Below are positions 35,401-47,704 of a DNA stretch of 64,000 bases, piece after piece. This stretch comes from Paragonimus westermani. Its lineage: Eukaryota > Platyhelminthes > Trematoda > Plagiorchiida > Troglotrematidae. Each line of letters starts with the position of its first letter. Positions within the stretch are counted from its first letter, which is position 1. Under the pieces are notes generated by a model. It did not search any database. It was not told the origin of the DNA and saw nothing but the letters and a program-made list of their open reading frames with translations. Position numbers and translations under genes: made by a program. The stretch is taken from the NCBI GenBank assembly GCA_008508345.1, contig QNGE01000101.1, forward strand, positions 117,509 through 181,508, in the 5' to 3' direction.

Positions 35401-38400
35401 CACTCTAGAAGATTCTTCCATTTTAATTGTCGTATGACTAGCGGATCAAAAGGAATGTCACATTGAGAGTAGTTTATAGGCAAATTATTTTGAAACAGAC
35501 TCACAAGACATAAAAAATTGACGCAAAATTGGTCTGACGAACAAGTAATCCAGTAGAGGTGTTGTTGGCGAGAAATGTCAATACTGTCATATTGCGAAAA
35601 TAGATTCCAGATGGAAAAAAACTTTGATTATTCTTCACTACATAACTCGTGAAACTGCGTTAATACGGTTCGTTAGTTTTGGATTTGTTGAACCTAGTCT
35701 GGTATGTGGAACGATGGATTCATTGAGACCTGTTTGGTTTGCTTTTACGGGACAGTTCTAAGTTGTTTTTTTAGTTTGCCGCATGCAATGAACAAACACG
35801 CTGAATTTTATACTGTAATTACACAGAAAATATATGTTTGCTTTTTTTACTTCACCTTGTTTATCTGTTAAATTCTCCTTCCTGATATTGTTTGACACGC
35901 TTTGAACTTCACTTGCACCCGACTGTTTTAATGAGCTCATTCTGCGCTGACTCGTGCCTACTTGTAGACTGGTGTTTTTCGTAACTCTATTTTAATCGCA
36001 TTTTGATGGATAAATCCTGTTGATTTATTTGATAATCATGGTGAGAGGACAATTTTTGTGATTCTGTCAACAGTACCTGTCAACGATACTCTTTTCGACA
36101 ACTTCTGCTGACGGGTTTTGGACTTGGAAGATAGTGGTGTTAATCTGATCACGCGAATGGGCGTTATTGCAATCGTCACGTCCGCTTTGTTGAGGGAATT
36201 ATCGTGAATCGCCTGGAAAAATTTATTAAGTCGTTTATTTAGTGCTTCAATACAATATATCTATTTACATTATTATTATTTCAACCGTATCATCCAATTT
36301 TTATGCTCCACTGGCTCGAAGTAACTCACCGCAACTAAGAGCAGAACTAGCATGTATGTATGTTTTGGCGCGAACTCTTTTCAAGACAGCGGTTAAGCTA
36401 ACCCATGAAATATATAGGTATACGCTTGCTTATACCGTGGATGATACAATTATCTACATTAACTAGTCAGTGCTTTCAATGTTAATCACAAACTAGGGGT
36501 CGTAATTGCTGCAGTTCGTGAAGTTAAAGTGAATTTTACTTTCTGGATGGGGTTCACACAAATTGCAAGATTTTATTCACGACTGGGTGTTTGGCAACCT
36601 GCTATTATGTACTATCCTGCCCACGGAAGCTAGACATGTACAGCAGAATACGCAGGGTTGTAGTGTCTATACGGAAATGTATAACTGCACCGAATGCAAT
36701 TAAGTTTGTTGTGGAAGAGTTCACAATAGAATGAGAACGCTTGTAGGTATGCTCCAAGCAGATCATTGGACATGATAAGTTAGTGTATTTCCACAATACA
36801 GTTCATCACAGTGGCACCTAGTATTGCCCACGAGGTTATCATAAAATTAAAAGCAGTGTTTATCGTATACAAATATCCCGCCATTAAAAGAACAACAGCG
36901 ATTTGCGATTATTATTACGGACAACGTTTTAGAGTTCGAAGGCATTTCAGGTCTCGCAAAAAAACAACCATTCGTGATACATCCACTTCAGCGACACATG
37001 TTGCATGAGAAAGGTTACAGCCGACACTTCGGAAAATGTATCGGCAGCTGTAAAGTTGTTGGTGTAAACTCGAGAATATTTCAAGTTTCCTCTCAAAATG
37101 TATAGGAATAAAATAAACGGCATCTGTCAGTTCAATAGTAATTCCTAGTATCAGATAAGTTCTTGACAACAACCTTGGTGGTCTAGTCAAAAACAGACTA
37201 GGTCAGGTGCGTCCGCACTCATAAGTCAGGAACGCTTGCAGATGCTGGATTATATGAGCCGATGGAAAGGCAGCCAAACTCCCAATGGCCTTTTATGCGG
37301 GAGATTGAACTTACATCTTTACCTTAAGAAAGGTTGAATGAACTAGAAAGGTGCAACCAATGCAATATTGATATTGATAACATCAGTCGTATATCCTGCG
37401 ATACAAAAGCATTTGTGATAGAAGAATTATGAACTTCACACTGACATTGGTTCAAATACCAATTCACGCATATTTACACGCAGTAACCGTAGATTGGTTT
37501 TTCTGCAAGGTCAGACTGCTCAGCCTCAACGTTGCCTCTAAGAGGCATAGATCAATCGATCTCTAATAAAGATGGGTGTCATCGCTGCTGATACTTCTCA
37601 TCAATGCACAATAAATTAAAGACTACGAAAGAATAGTGTCAACGTTTCTAAACTCAGCGGGATCACGTGAAGCCCTTGTGTCCTTTAATTTTTGCAATAG
37701 TGTTTCTCCAAGTTCGAATAAGCGTTTAGGGCTGACGTGAATATGGAGTAAGGTTGAACCGGATGGACGCACGAGGATGGAACGAAGTGAATTCTAAAAC
37801 ATGAGTAACAATCACTCAGTTTAATCGTAGATTGCTTTTTCATTAGTTTAAGCTTTCTACATTATTTCAGCTAACTGCTATACCTCACTGATCGTACTCA
37901 CAGGCGATGAATAATCACTTGGGGATGGCTTATCTAAAAAACGCCATTATTGTGGGTGATACCCCTTTACAAACACGTTGGGACAATAAAATTTTACGCA
38001 ACTTAATCTCTTGATTACCGCACGGATTCAAACATCTCCTATTTGACACTCTGTGTTAGAATTCTATTTTATAGCGATTAATAAGTTAAGAATCTTTACA
38101 ATCTTTGTAATAGTACGCCACATGGTTGATCTTTGAGAATTCTGTGTTTGTATTTAGTTTCTATTCTGCCGTTGCACAACTCCGTACGTGGATACTGTTG
38201 TTTCAATACATACTTGCCATTCTAGACTGAAGAGGACAGATTCGAGGAAAAGAACAACTGACAAGTCGTTGGTGTAGTATTAGTTGATTAGGACGCTTGC
38301 ACATCTAAGCTTTGCCAACGTCACTGGTTCACCTATACTTCATGAGTTCATTTGGATTATTAGAACACAAACATTCATAGTAAGACAGCGACGTGATCGC

Positions 38401-41355
38401 TTTCCAGTTTTGGATGCCTACATATGGTGCGGCCATACGGTACTGACACTTGTGAAAGATATTTGTAACACCCTTATTTACGGACCTCCTAGGAAGTCTG
38501 TTTGGTTTGGTCGTGTCTGCCTGCGAGGTGTACACATCATGCGGATGCACATGGTCATCTTGGCTGGGATAAAAATGCAAATCAGCCTCGGTGTATAATG
38601 CTTAGGAGAACACCCATCATACACTGATAGAAATGGAGTATATGTAAATAGGCACATTGGTATCGCGCTGAGATACACGAAGGAGATTCTGTTTTTACCA
38701 TCGAGATGTTTTAAAATCACCCACAACCATTAGGACTCGTCGTTGGGTGTAGCTAGTGCAACAATGTGAACAGAGATCTTGCAATAACAATTGACGCGTT
38801 ATTCTTTATTTGGTTCCACTGTTTATAGTTAAGGTTCGGTAGTTATTGCTAGACTGCGTTCGAGTACACTGTTTTTAAAGAAATGGTTTGAAAGCAGTTC
38901 ATTTTGCAGCTTACAATAACTGTAGTCTTCACGATATATCACACGAATGATCGTATCTGGACCTTTTGTCTAATACTTGCTACTTCAAATACTGAACGTA
39001 GAATGGCATGCAAACATTTGTGGCTGAAATGACAAATTTTCGGTTTCTTCTGAACTGACGTCAAATACTTTTCTTTTATTCTATCGGATCGTCGGTGTTC
39101 ATGAACGACGACGAAATCACTAGACTTAGTGTGATAAAAGAATTAGTAACATAACTAAAAGATGGACTCCTGTATATTTTCACTAACATTAGGTCCGGTA
39201 ACATAATGATTTCAGTGAACTTGTGCACTCAGGGTTCAATCAGAAATCCATTAGCGAAGTGGTCAACGTGATTTTGCAGTTAAGTAACTAAGGTGCAGTG
39301 AAACTTTTCCCAGTTCACTTCAAGGGAAACAACTTGCTTCGAGCCTCTCAACTCTTTCGCACACTACGGGTGTGATTACCCGACTGGACGTGGATTTTGT
39401 TTTCTTTGGTTAAGCTAGTGATGCAAGCTGGCATCAGGGTGAGCAAGACACAATGTCGCAGATAATCATGTTACTCCACTATCTACAATGAAAATAAACT
39501 GTCACGTTTTAACAAACCCAGACGTTCGGTTCACCGAGAGAATTGTCATTTTAATTTATGCAACATATGTTTTACTGATAATATACAGTCGGGTAGTTGG
39601 CTCATTCTCGGACAGGTACTGTCCTACTGGTGAGGCCAGTTTCAGCGTTTTCGGAAATGCGAAAACACCCGTTATATTTGTAACCACCAACCTCGTTGGC
39701 CTTTCATTAGTAATCACGAACGACGTGCGCCCGAGACATACACATTAAATTTATTTCACACTTGAAATCACGGCGATGGGTTGGTACCTCTTTGGGTTTC
39801 CGGCCAAAAACCGAACGCAGAAGGCTTCCGTGTTTCGTGGTGACCTTGACGTTCCCCACATTCCATGAGAACAGACAATGATTTGACCACTGCCAATGTG
39901 AATTAACTTAACTATTTCGCCACTACAGACAAAAAGTTCACTTTTTTAAGAACGGACTTCATAGAAACCTTCGTTTGTGGCACACGCTAAGCAGCAAAAT
40001 TCGGCACGGTGAGCAGTAACCCTTCCAGGCGCATTTCAGACATGCGGAAAAATAAACGTATGAATCATGGTTTGGGGGTGTCTTAAAATCCGACTTCGGG
40101 ATACTTCATAAAAGGTTTCTCATAGCAACAGTCTTGCTTGCCGTGCGTTTGCCAACTATTGGAATTACCTACGAAGAGCTGTTAGAGCGGACCCAGGGTG
40201 GAACAAACGGTAGAAGGTTGACATCAAGGTGAATGCAGTTTAGCTGACGAACAAAAAGATGCGGCATCTGATATTTTGAAACCTGCTTCTAATGAACGAC
40301 CTGAAAACCTTTATAGTCAGCGCAGTTTATTCAAAAGGTCTACTCTCAGATTGCCAGCGAACCGGTCCAAACCCGACGTGATAAGGTTTTTGTTCAAACA
40401 GATGTGGGGACCTTTAGAAACGCAAGTACTGGATCGTTAAATCATGCCTACTGACTGATAAGACAGTTGTGGAAATATGCCAGCTTTGTGTCGGAATAAT
40501 ACTATATGGTCGCACGGCATGGGTTTCTAACAACTGTCAATACCGTCATCTAACTACCTTCAACAATCGCGGCCTCAGAGAGTTTTTCGGCTTGAAGTGA
40601 TAAGACGATGTCAGCGAGGAAGATTTTCTGAATTAAGTATTTTAAGTAAGTTGGCCTCGCTCATGCAAATGTCTGAAACACAAGGCCAACTTCTCATGGA
40701 AACTGACGGTTGTGACAGCTATATGTCATCTGTCAAGTCCACTTATGCATTCTACCGTAACTGTTTTTCAGCTACATTCAGAGCATTTATCTTTCATGTA
40801 GACGAATCATTTACTTACTCAATTGGAAAAACATATCTCAATCAGATATTTTCAGAAGTGGTTTCATTTAATTTCTTACGTTTCACAGCCTGTTCAACTG
40901 CCATCAAACGGAGCCATGTATTTTCAACACAAGAACTAAACACTGACGACTAACTAAAGAGCGACCAACTTTGCAAAGTCAGTTCTGTCTATTCAGGAAT
41001 AAATTCAACCATCACAAACGTAGAATAATAGGACGTTTTGAGAATTTCGATTCCAGATAAGTCTGGATGTTTGGTGGTTAGAGTTAGGGCGTGCCAATTA
41101 ATTCTGAGCTGGAAATTGAAATTGAAATTAGAATAAAACAAGGCTACAGTTTAGACGTTCCGACGGTACGTCTAAATGAAAGAAACCAATTACTCAGATT
41201 AATTTTGTCATAGATCGGAGGGTTTCAGTTAGACGCCACTCGTTAATGGAACTTTTTCAAGGTAGTCATATGATTCCACGAATACCAGCTTTACTTAAAT
41301 CAACGACTGTAATAAAACAGCTTAAATGTTGGGATGTTAAGTGCAATTAGAATGA
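32441..41355. other. Long stretch without recognised feature
   Basis: No repeat or RNA was recognised. Three overlapping minus-strand frames at 34815-35504 and frames at 38284-38726 and 40597-40953 are the longest. They lack known motifs and are not called as genes. Confidence 0.4.
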
Positions 41356-41359
41356 TCGC

Positions 41360-41640
41360 TTTTTCACAGCCAGGGCTAGAAATTCGAACACGTACTCGTA
41401 AGACATTCGTGTTGATCACTACCCTACTGGCTTCCCACAAGACAAGGCGGAGTACGTGGTCTCTCGACCACTTTCATTTACGTATAACAGTAAGGTTGTC
41501 CGACCATCTTGATGGGAGACAAGATCACTGACTGGTTAACTCCACTCGATAACCTTGCGATTAGAAATTCCGCAATAGGTCCAAATATCTGATCTCGTCA
41601 AACCTGCTGGGGGACACTTTAGGTTGCTGTTGATGCATAT
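41360..41640 (-). repeat. HHR repeat family, 5' module and degenerate head
   Basis: Read on the minus strand it has the 5' module (CAGCAGGTTTGACGAGATC, later TTCTAATCGCAAGG and GGAGTTAACCAGTCAGTGA), then a degenerate tRNA-like head with a B-box relict GTGTTCGAATTTC. The order matches the copy at 42073-42512. The hammerhead and 3' tail are absent, so it is truncated after the head. Confidence 0.6.
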
Positions 41641-42072
41641 GAGTGCACTGCTGATGATTCCAATTGGGAGATAAATTCGGGCCCGGTGCTTCTGTTTTAA
41701 AGAGCTGGCCGAACAGCCTAGTTCAATGCTGCAGCGACTAGCAATGGTGAATGCCATTCAACCTGAAATCAGTAAACTCCTCCACTACTCATCATTCACA
41801 CTGTTGGCTGCACTCGCTAAGTGGGATGCCTTTATTCTTATCTTTACATAATAATTGGCGCAACGATAACCACTCCAGAATAAAAACAGATACAGGAGAT
41901 TAGATTTTCCAGAGCAAAGAATTGTAATCCACGAAGATTTTAGTTTGAGGCCATGGCGACCGTTGAAACAAATTCCGCATCCAACTGCGCTCGACCATTC
42001 CAAGCAGCTAAATAGTAGTTTCACATTTACTCAAAGTTATAATTGCTAAATCGAAACTACCGAACATTTTGT
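41641..42072. other. No feature recognised between two repeat copies
   Basis: A minus-strand frame at 41785-42024 shows no motif. I see no match to the adjacent repeat units. Confidence 0.35.
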
Positions 42073-42187
42073 GAATTACTGGTGAGCATTCAGGGATTTG
42101 GTTGACTTTCGATTTGAATATAACTCACATTTGATCGCAGCCTTCGCATTCAGATAGAACTTTCAGTCAGCCTCTTTCGAAAAGAAG

Positions 42188-42232
42188 CACTAGACTCGAG
42201 TTTCGCTCTCATTAGAGCTCATCAGTAGTGCA
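42188..42232 (-). ncRNA. Hammerhead ribozyme with intact core (repeat type)
   Basis: This 45-nt minus-strand fold meets every core rule: stem I GCACTA/TAGTGC (six pairs), CTGATGA, stem II GCTCT/AGAGC closing an AATG loop (five pairs), GAA, stem III AC/GT with loop TCGA, and cleavage-site C before TAGTGC. The very short stem III is usual for retroelement hammerheads, which tend to work as dimers or in tandem transcripts. Strand and position directly after the tRNA-like head fit a Pol III transcript that is cut into unit-length RNA. Activity is inferred, not shown. Confidence 0.9.
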
Positions 42233-42248
42233 TATCCTTGCCACAACC

Positions 42249-42304
42249 GGGATTTGAACTCCGGCCATTCCATTCATGAGACAACCGTGTTAACCACTGC
42301 GCCA
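42249..42304 (-). promoter_or_regulatory. Pol III A and B boxes in tRNA-like head
   Basis: On the minus strand the A box is TGGCGCAGTGG (42294-42304) and the B box is GAGTTCAAATCCC (42249-42261), 32 bases apart, near the usual tRNA spacing. The hammerhead starts 17 bases downstream of the B box. Confidence 0.75.
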
Positions 42305-42512
42305 TTGACCTCACATTAGGCACGACCGAATTATCAAATCTGAACGCTCAACCACTGTCGCTTGTGAGTAATTGTCAGGTGGGCCAATCGTCTCGAGAGG
42401 AGACACAGTTACTGCCTGTTAACTCCAATCGGTAACCCCGCGATTAGGACTTCCGAGACAGGTCGATATCACAGAACTCATTAAACCTGCAAGGCAACAT
42501 TTTAGATTACTG

Positions 42513-42560
42513 ACGAGTAGTCGGGGATTTGGTTTATTTCCAAGTTGGCCATCACCATTT
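42513..42560 (-). repeat. Tail of a neighbouring repeat unit
   Basis: Reads, on the minus strand, CCAACTTGGAAATAAACCAA and ATCCCCGACTACT, matching the tail of the 4.7-kb copy. It touches the 5' start of the unit at 42073-42512, giving the tail-to-head junction expected of a tandem array. Confidence 0.6.
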
Positions 42561-42854
42561 TGTGAATTCTTTTTGAAAAACTGCCAGTTAGCGCAAAAGC
42601 AAGGCCTAACATTGACGTGTACCCAACTCATACGGTAGCAACTAAAAGTAATTTGGTGCAAGACAGCTAGATATATTGCTAAGGCAGCTCAGAGAATCGG
42701 TTCGTTTTTAAACTTTTGCAACACATTCTGCGACGTCTGACGAACTGCCGCCAGGTTTTCATCGCATCATCGGTTTGCACAACGAGTTATTACCAATTCC
42801 AGTAAAACCCATATTCATGGGCGCAAGCTGATTAAATCGTAATAACCGTTGACA

Positions 42855-43330
42855 CTTGGAGTTCAAACAGGTCCCGGTTTCACGATGGCCGATTTCAAGC
42901 GTGATTACATTGCGCACCAACCGACAGAACCGACGAATGGCTGTTGCAGAGTGAGGGAACACTGGCCTAAAGTTGTGCAGAAATCCGTGCTACGGCGAAC
43001 GGCAACGCTTCTAAACTAAACTAAGCTACCAGTTTCATCAACCGCTAGATACGTCCTGACCATTGGTCACGCAATCGATCCGGCTTGTGCAGTGAGAATT
43101 CTGTTACGTCATTCCCGTCCGGGATACACGCAGTTTGTTGAAGCAGTCCCAATCAAAAGACTCATGGAGCTCTCTGTGTTCAGAAAAAAGTATTCAAAAA
43201 CTTGACCCTTCCATGGAATAAGTGACCTATCCCACCAAACAGCTTGCATGTTATAAAAACAACCGAGTCTTGTTTTTCGCTGGGCGTTGATGGGTCATCG
43301 CGAAAACCTTGCATCTACCAACTGAGAAGT
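42855..43330 (+). mobile_element. Decayed PLE GIY-YIG domain and tail
   Basis: RDYIAHQPTEPTNGCCR, then REHWPKVVQKSVL, correspond to the YIGRT and EHLPKWVQSSVL blocks. After a stop and frameshift comes ARYVLTIGHAIDPACAVRIL and QFVEAVPIKRL, keeping the glutamate. The tail (TTGACCCTTCCATGGA onward) ends in a hammerhead relict. Same subfamily as 1-475 but older. Confidence 0.75.
43282..43320 (+). ncRNA. Degenerate hammerhead relict (PLE type)
   Basis: 39 nt with GAA and the ATC|TACCA cleavage-site block kept. The core is TTGATGG and stem I no longer pairs (GGGCG against TACCA). Predicted inactive. Confidence 0.5.
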
Positions 43331-45961
43331 TTTAACTGGTTTATTTGAATTTAATTCATATAATTTGCTTGATCGCGGCCACCTCTATAAATTAACTTCA
43401 CTGTAACATTTAGACCAATCAGAACCCGCCTCAGTTCTGGACTTGAAATAACTTGGTCATCGAGTTTTATCTGAATTTTTAATAGAATAGGCTAAGGGAT
43501 TCTTAAAATTTCATCTGTTTATTGATTTAAAAAAGTTTCAATATTTTAGTTTCACACGTGTGTGTGACTGAAATTAGGACAAAAAGTGAACTGTTAACCT
43601 TTTTACTTTATCTGTGTTATTCACATCTATAAACAGGACAAAACGTGTTGCATACTTCTGGAACTGATCACAAATGAAATATGATAAAGCCATTCACTAT
43701 TGAACGACCACGAAGTGCGTTTTGTAGATGCCCTTTTTCACATTTGCAAAGCCAGTCAGTTTCATACGAGATGGTAAATAACTAAGAACATAACTAACTT
43801 CTAGTTATATGTTGAGATTCAGATGGATAAACAGGGAATATGTGCCAAAACACAAGTATGAGAAGAGTCACTGGAAAATCAGGCAAAACATCGTAACTGG
43901 AGTGAAGCTGAAACCACTGTTGAGTTTAATAAAACCTGTCCGTTATTTTCTCGTGAAATTGACGCTTACAGATCATTAATTTTTTGCAAACGGAAATCTG
44001 ACGGATTAGCGGTTTTCTTTCTCTGTAGTAATCGGAAAACTGAACGTTTCATTGCGCCATACTGTCAAAAAGCGCTTTTTTAAAGCAAGTCGAATGAAAT
44101 TTACCATACTGGCCGGTGGCCTGCCAGGGTTTTGAAGGGGCTTCTATGAGCAGTCTTAAAGCCCATATATACATAGTTAGATATAACAGAGAGAATCAAA
44201 CGGATATGGATCCGTTGACTCGTGACAGCGTTAGAAAATTGGTATAAAGGACAGTGTTCGCAACCGACGCTTTCGTTGAGCCGAGAAACTGTAAGCTTAA
44301 TCGGATAAAATCTTAGCTTTACGGAACGCGTTCCAGAAGGACAAACCCATAACAGACGGACGTGTCTTCCGAACAGCTGCCTACTGAGCTGAAACCCGAG
44401 CTTGGGAGAATGAGCTACTGCTAACGGTTGGTCCCGGTAACCCAAATTGAAGTCATGCAAAACTGTTTTTACCACCCTGGGTCACATAAACACAGCGCAT
44501 TGCAGAATATGAAAAGCATTAATGGAAAGTGTTCGGTGATAGGTCACCATGAAAGAACAGTCCAGTCAATCGGCCTTTGAATTACACTAATATTTGGTAG
44601 TCCGTCCACAAACAGCCAGTTGGTTACTGCTCCTGAGAAAAGAAAAAGCACTAGCCAAGTGTGGAATGACCCATTTAACGATGGTTCATGTTCAACAGGA
44701 GATGTTCGTTGGTGATTTACTGGTGTATGCAACAGAGTTTATACCGCGATTGCGCTGTCCTGTCTGCTGAAGTACGTTCAAGATCCCTTTGATGCTGTCG
44801 GTCTCCCTGAATGAAACTTGACTCTAAACCATATTACCTTCCTGGCAGATTGTTTATGTAGGCTTACAACAAGTGGTAGTTTCGTGTAGCAACTGACGAC
44901 AAACCAGTACGTTTAGTTTCAGTTAAAGGCATAAGCTGAAGGTATATATTTTTAGAAACCCATTTGTGCATTTTATGTCATCATAAACATGACCAACAAA
45001 TTTTATATCAAGTTTTGCCGACAAATAAATCAATCTTCCCATTGTTCCACGTTAACAAAGGACATTGGTAAAGTTATTGGTAGTTCAGTTTGGAAATTCG
45101 TATTCAATAATGACTCCTTAAATTTCAACGTATTCATAATTTGTGTGCTAATTTATTCGACTTCTTAGTAGGGTACAGCAGTATTGGGTGATTGCCAACC
45201 AGAAACTATTTCAATCCTTCAACCCCAATCAAATTGAATGAGATATGATCTTCCATATTCGGTTTCACACGGTAAAGAATGCGGTTATCGGGTGGAAATA
45301 ATCATTCCAGTCTCGATGTGTATAGACGAAGGACGTATGTGACATTATACTTAGCACTGATGAAGGCAAGTTTGGTTAAGGTTGGCATTACATATTCAAC
45401 CTGGATACCAAAAACACAACACTCAATAAATATCTGCAAGTTTATATAGTAGATCGCGAGTTTGGGAGCTGAAAAGGTAGAAACCAAACAAGGGTGGAAC
45501 ATGGGTGATAGGTTATGCAATCAATGGAGTTACACAACTAGCAAACAACCTTCACGCAAAATTGAGTAACGTCCGTCAGTTAAATCCTCGAACTCCACAC
45601 ACCCCATAGGCAGTAAAATAATCTATGGGAAAGTAATATACAAAAAACTTAAAGGATATGACAGTAGTATCTCTCGCAATTTTCAGACAACTAACTGAAC
45701 CAGCGAGTAGCTAGTCGATCGACAGATTGGCAATCTACAGTGTGTTCTGGCCAGGATGGTAATCAATCACATTAAACGGACTCCATGACAACCAAAAGCA
45801 GGTAGCAAGCCGATCAAAACCTGTCTAGATAATTTTGATGTAACTGTTTAGCAGATTCTGGAAGGAACAGGTTTTTAGTCACTGCAGTTTATTTTGAGGA
45901 TACGGACATCTAATGCGGCGGGTTGTTACAAATCACCAGAGCCGTTGTTAACTTATCACAG
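43331..45961. other. No feature recognised
   Basis: The minus-strand frame of 124 codons at 44101-44475 and one at 44544-44732 have no known motif. No repeat match. Confidence 0.35.
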
Positions 45962-46144
45962 GTGTCTGTTTCAAACTATGAACAGTCCATTTCAATTCGA
46001 CCGAATGGACAAACAGTTAGTTCAAAAGAGCAATTTACCGTCAACTTTCTGTGGACAAATTCACATTGGAAAGGCTTGCGGTTCGAAGTATCGATATATT
46101 CGGCAGCTTTAGTGATCAGATCAATGAAAGAGTCACAACCATGA
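45962..46144 (+). CDS. Candidate exon, unidentified
   Basis: After a TTATCACAG acceptor the frame runs 60 codons to a TGA: VSVSNYEQSISIRPNGQTVS, then KEQFTVNFLWTNSHWKGLRF and further beta-strand-like sequence. The alternation of polar and hydrophobic residues looks like a secreted beta domain. The acceptor is not pyrimidine-rich and a second frame is open across the same bases, so chance is a real alternative. Confidence 0.2.
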   Translation: MSVSNYEQSISIRPNGQTVSSKEQFTVNFLWTNSHWKGLRFEVSIYSAALVIRSMKESQP

Positions 46145-47466
46145 GGTAATAGGCTGCAGTTGCCGCAAAAATTACAGTCACATCTCTTCTTGGATATGAA
46201 TTGCGATATTGCTACCTATAAGCGAAAATAGCTGGGCGCCAAGGTATGGCAGATCGGTCCTGCCCAATATGAAATTAGCTGTCCAACAATTTTTGCTTAT
46301 GACAAGGTAAACTGAAGTTAAGATTGAGGTCATGGAAGCAGCGTAAAATACTATTTTCTGCCAAGACAGAAACTCCACTGGAATGTTTCTCTTCAGAAAG
46401 TCTGAACAAGACGTTAAAACCGGGATGAAAAAATTGCAGCAGAGTAGGGTTTTTTCAGTGTGCGTTAAGGTAAACAGCCCGGATTATCGTCTACCCTTCT
46501 AATCACTTGGGTCTTTTTCGATACTATTCATTCGGTACTCATCGTCACGCAGAATATGCAAAATATATGTGAAACATTACCCAGTCATGGACGGTAATTC
46601 AGAGGCCGTGAGACGCCCAATTTTGACCAAAGTCGAGGCGATCAGAAACCGATTGAATAGACCACTTTTGTGCGCACAGAAACGCTTTATTCGGGCCTCA
46701 CAGTAACCATGCCCCATCAATCATATCTTGGACGATTGAACTGTCACTATTCTAGTAACATCATAATTTAAATATATTTGTATCGAAACGTCTACATGAC
46801 GTGGTTTTCCTTATCTGAAATTGTTACATGCCTAGGTCGTTTTGCCCTCTCATTTCAGCGTCGTGTTTGGGATGGGGACGAACAACCAGAGACGAACTTG
46901 TTTGTCACAACGTTTCTTTGATGAATAACTCGAGGTATTAATCATTCGGTATTGTCTATTACTGTAGTGAGTAAGTTAGGTTTTACTCTAGATGTCTCAG
47001 ATGAATATGTGCGGAGGATTTGTACGAACTCGGAAGAGATGTACTACGGGCAAGGCTTCATCTAACAAACATTAGAGGAACGCAATTTATATTGCGTGAA
47101 ATCCGGAAACAAAGGTTCTGTAATTTACGCCTAATGTCTAGATGATATTTCTCATTTGACTTGATTTATTTTAACATTATGTCTAACATAGCGGGCGAAC
47201 TGTTTCACAATCATTACCACCTGCTTTGTTCCGCCCGACCAAACTGATCGATTGACATGTGTTAACACTTGCTGAGTCATGCACATGATTGGTTGCTTTG
47301 TCGAACGCTGTTGTGTAACTACCAATCGTTTACCGCGGCCGGAAGGCCACTGCTTGCGCGTTGGTTCATGCACATGCTTGTTCACTTTCGCGCTTGCGAC
47401 TGTCAATACAGTACTCGTTTTCCTAGCGTCGTTTTACCGCACTAGTAAACACAACAATGTCCTTCA
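46145..47466. other. No feature recognised
   Basis: Only short antiparallel open frames (such as 47152-47406 minus and 47279-47479 plus). Confidence 0.35.
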
Positions 47467-47650
47467 AACATGTTATTGATAAACAGATTGGGAATAACAC
47501 AACGTTTCGAGCAAGTTGTAATACTCTACGTTTCAACCACCTCGGGTGACCTTCCTCCTGAGGTAGGCCACCCGAGGTGGTTGAAACGTAGAGTATTACA
47601 ACTTGCTCAAAACGTTGTGTTATTCCCAATCTGTTTATCAATAACATGTT
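47467..47650. repeat. 184-bp near-perfect palindrome
   Basis: The arms pair around a centre at 47558/47559 with no loop. Only four mismatched positions were seen by eye, for example CGTTTCGAGC against CGTTTTGAGC and a few near the centre. It starts and ends AACATGTT. As RNA or single strand it would form one long hairpin. Confidence 0.9.
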
Positions 47651-47704
47651 NACAACTTGCTCAAAACGTTGTGTTATTCCCAATCTGTTTATCAATAACA
47701 TGTT
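47651..47704. repeat. Single N, then exact copy of the palindrome arm end
   Basis: After the N at 47651, bases 47652-47704 repeat 47598-47650 exactly (53 bp, ACAACTTGCTCAAAACGTTG onward). As at 19524 this looks like overlapping contig ends left unmerged, here probably caused by the palindrome. Confidence 0.85.

Larger units (their letters stand above)
42073..42512 (-). repeat. HHR-bearing tRNA-derived repeat, full unit
   Basis: Read on the minus strand: a 5' module (GTCAGTAATCTAAAATGTTG onward), a tRNA-like head with A and B boxes, the hammerhead, the block GAATGCGAAGGCTGCGATC, and a tail ending near AACCAAATCCCTGAATG. After the tail the next unit's 5' module begins again (CCAGTAATTCACAAAATGTT near 42073-42082), and before the unit lies another tail (42513-42560). 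The spacing between equivalent points is 432 bp. This is head-to-tail tandem order, as in the schistosome Sm-alpha repeat, which also combines a Pol III promoter with a hammerhead. I do not recognise the exact family. Confidence 0.75.

Noticed and set aside
37445..37475. T-arm-like hairpin ATTGGT...ACCAAT
   Set aside because: The loop is six bases, no B box consensus and no other tRNA arms are present.
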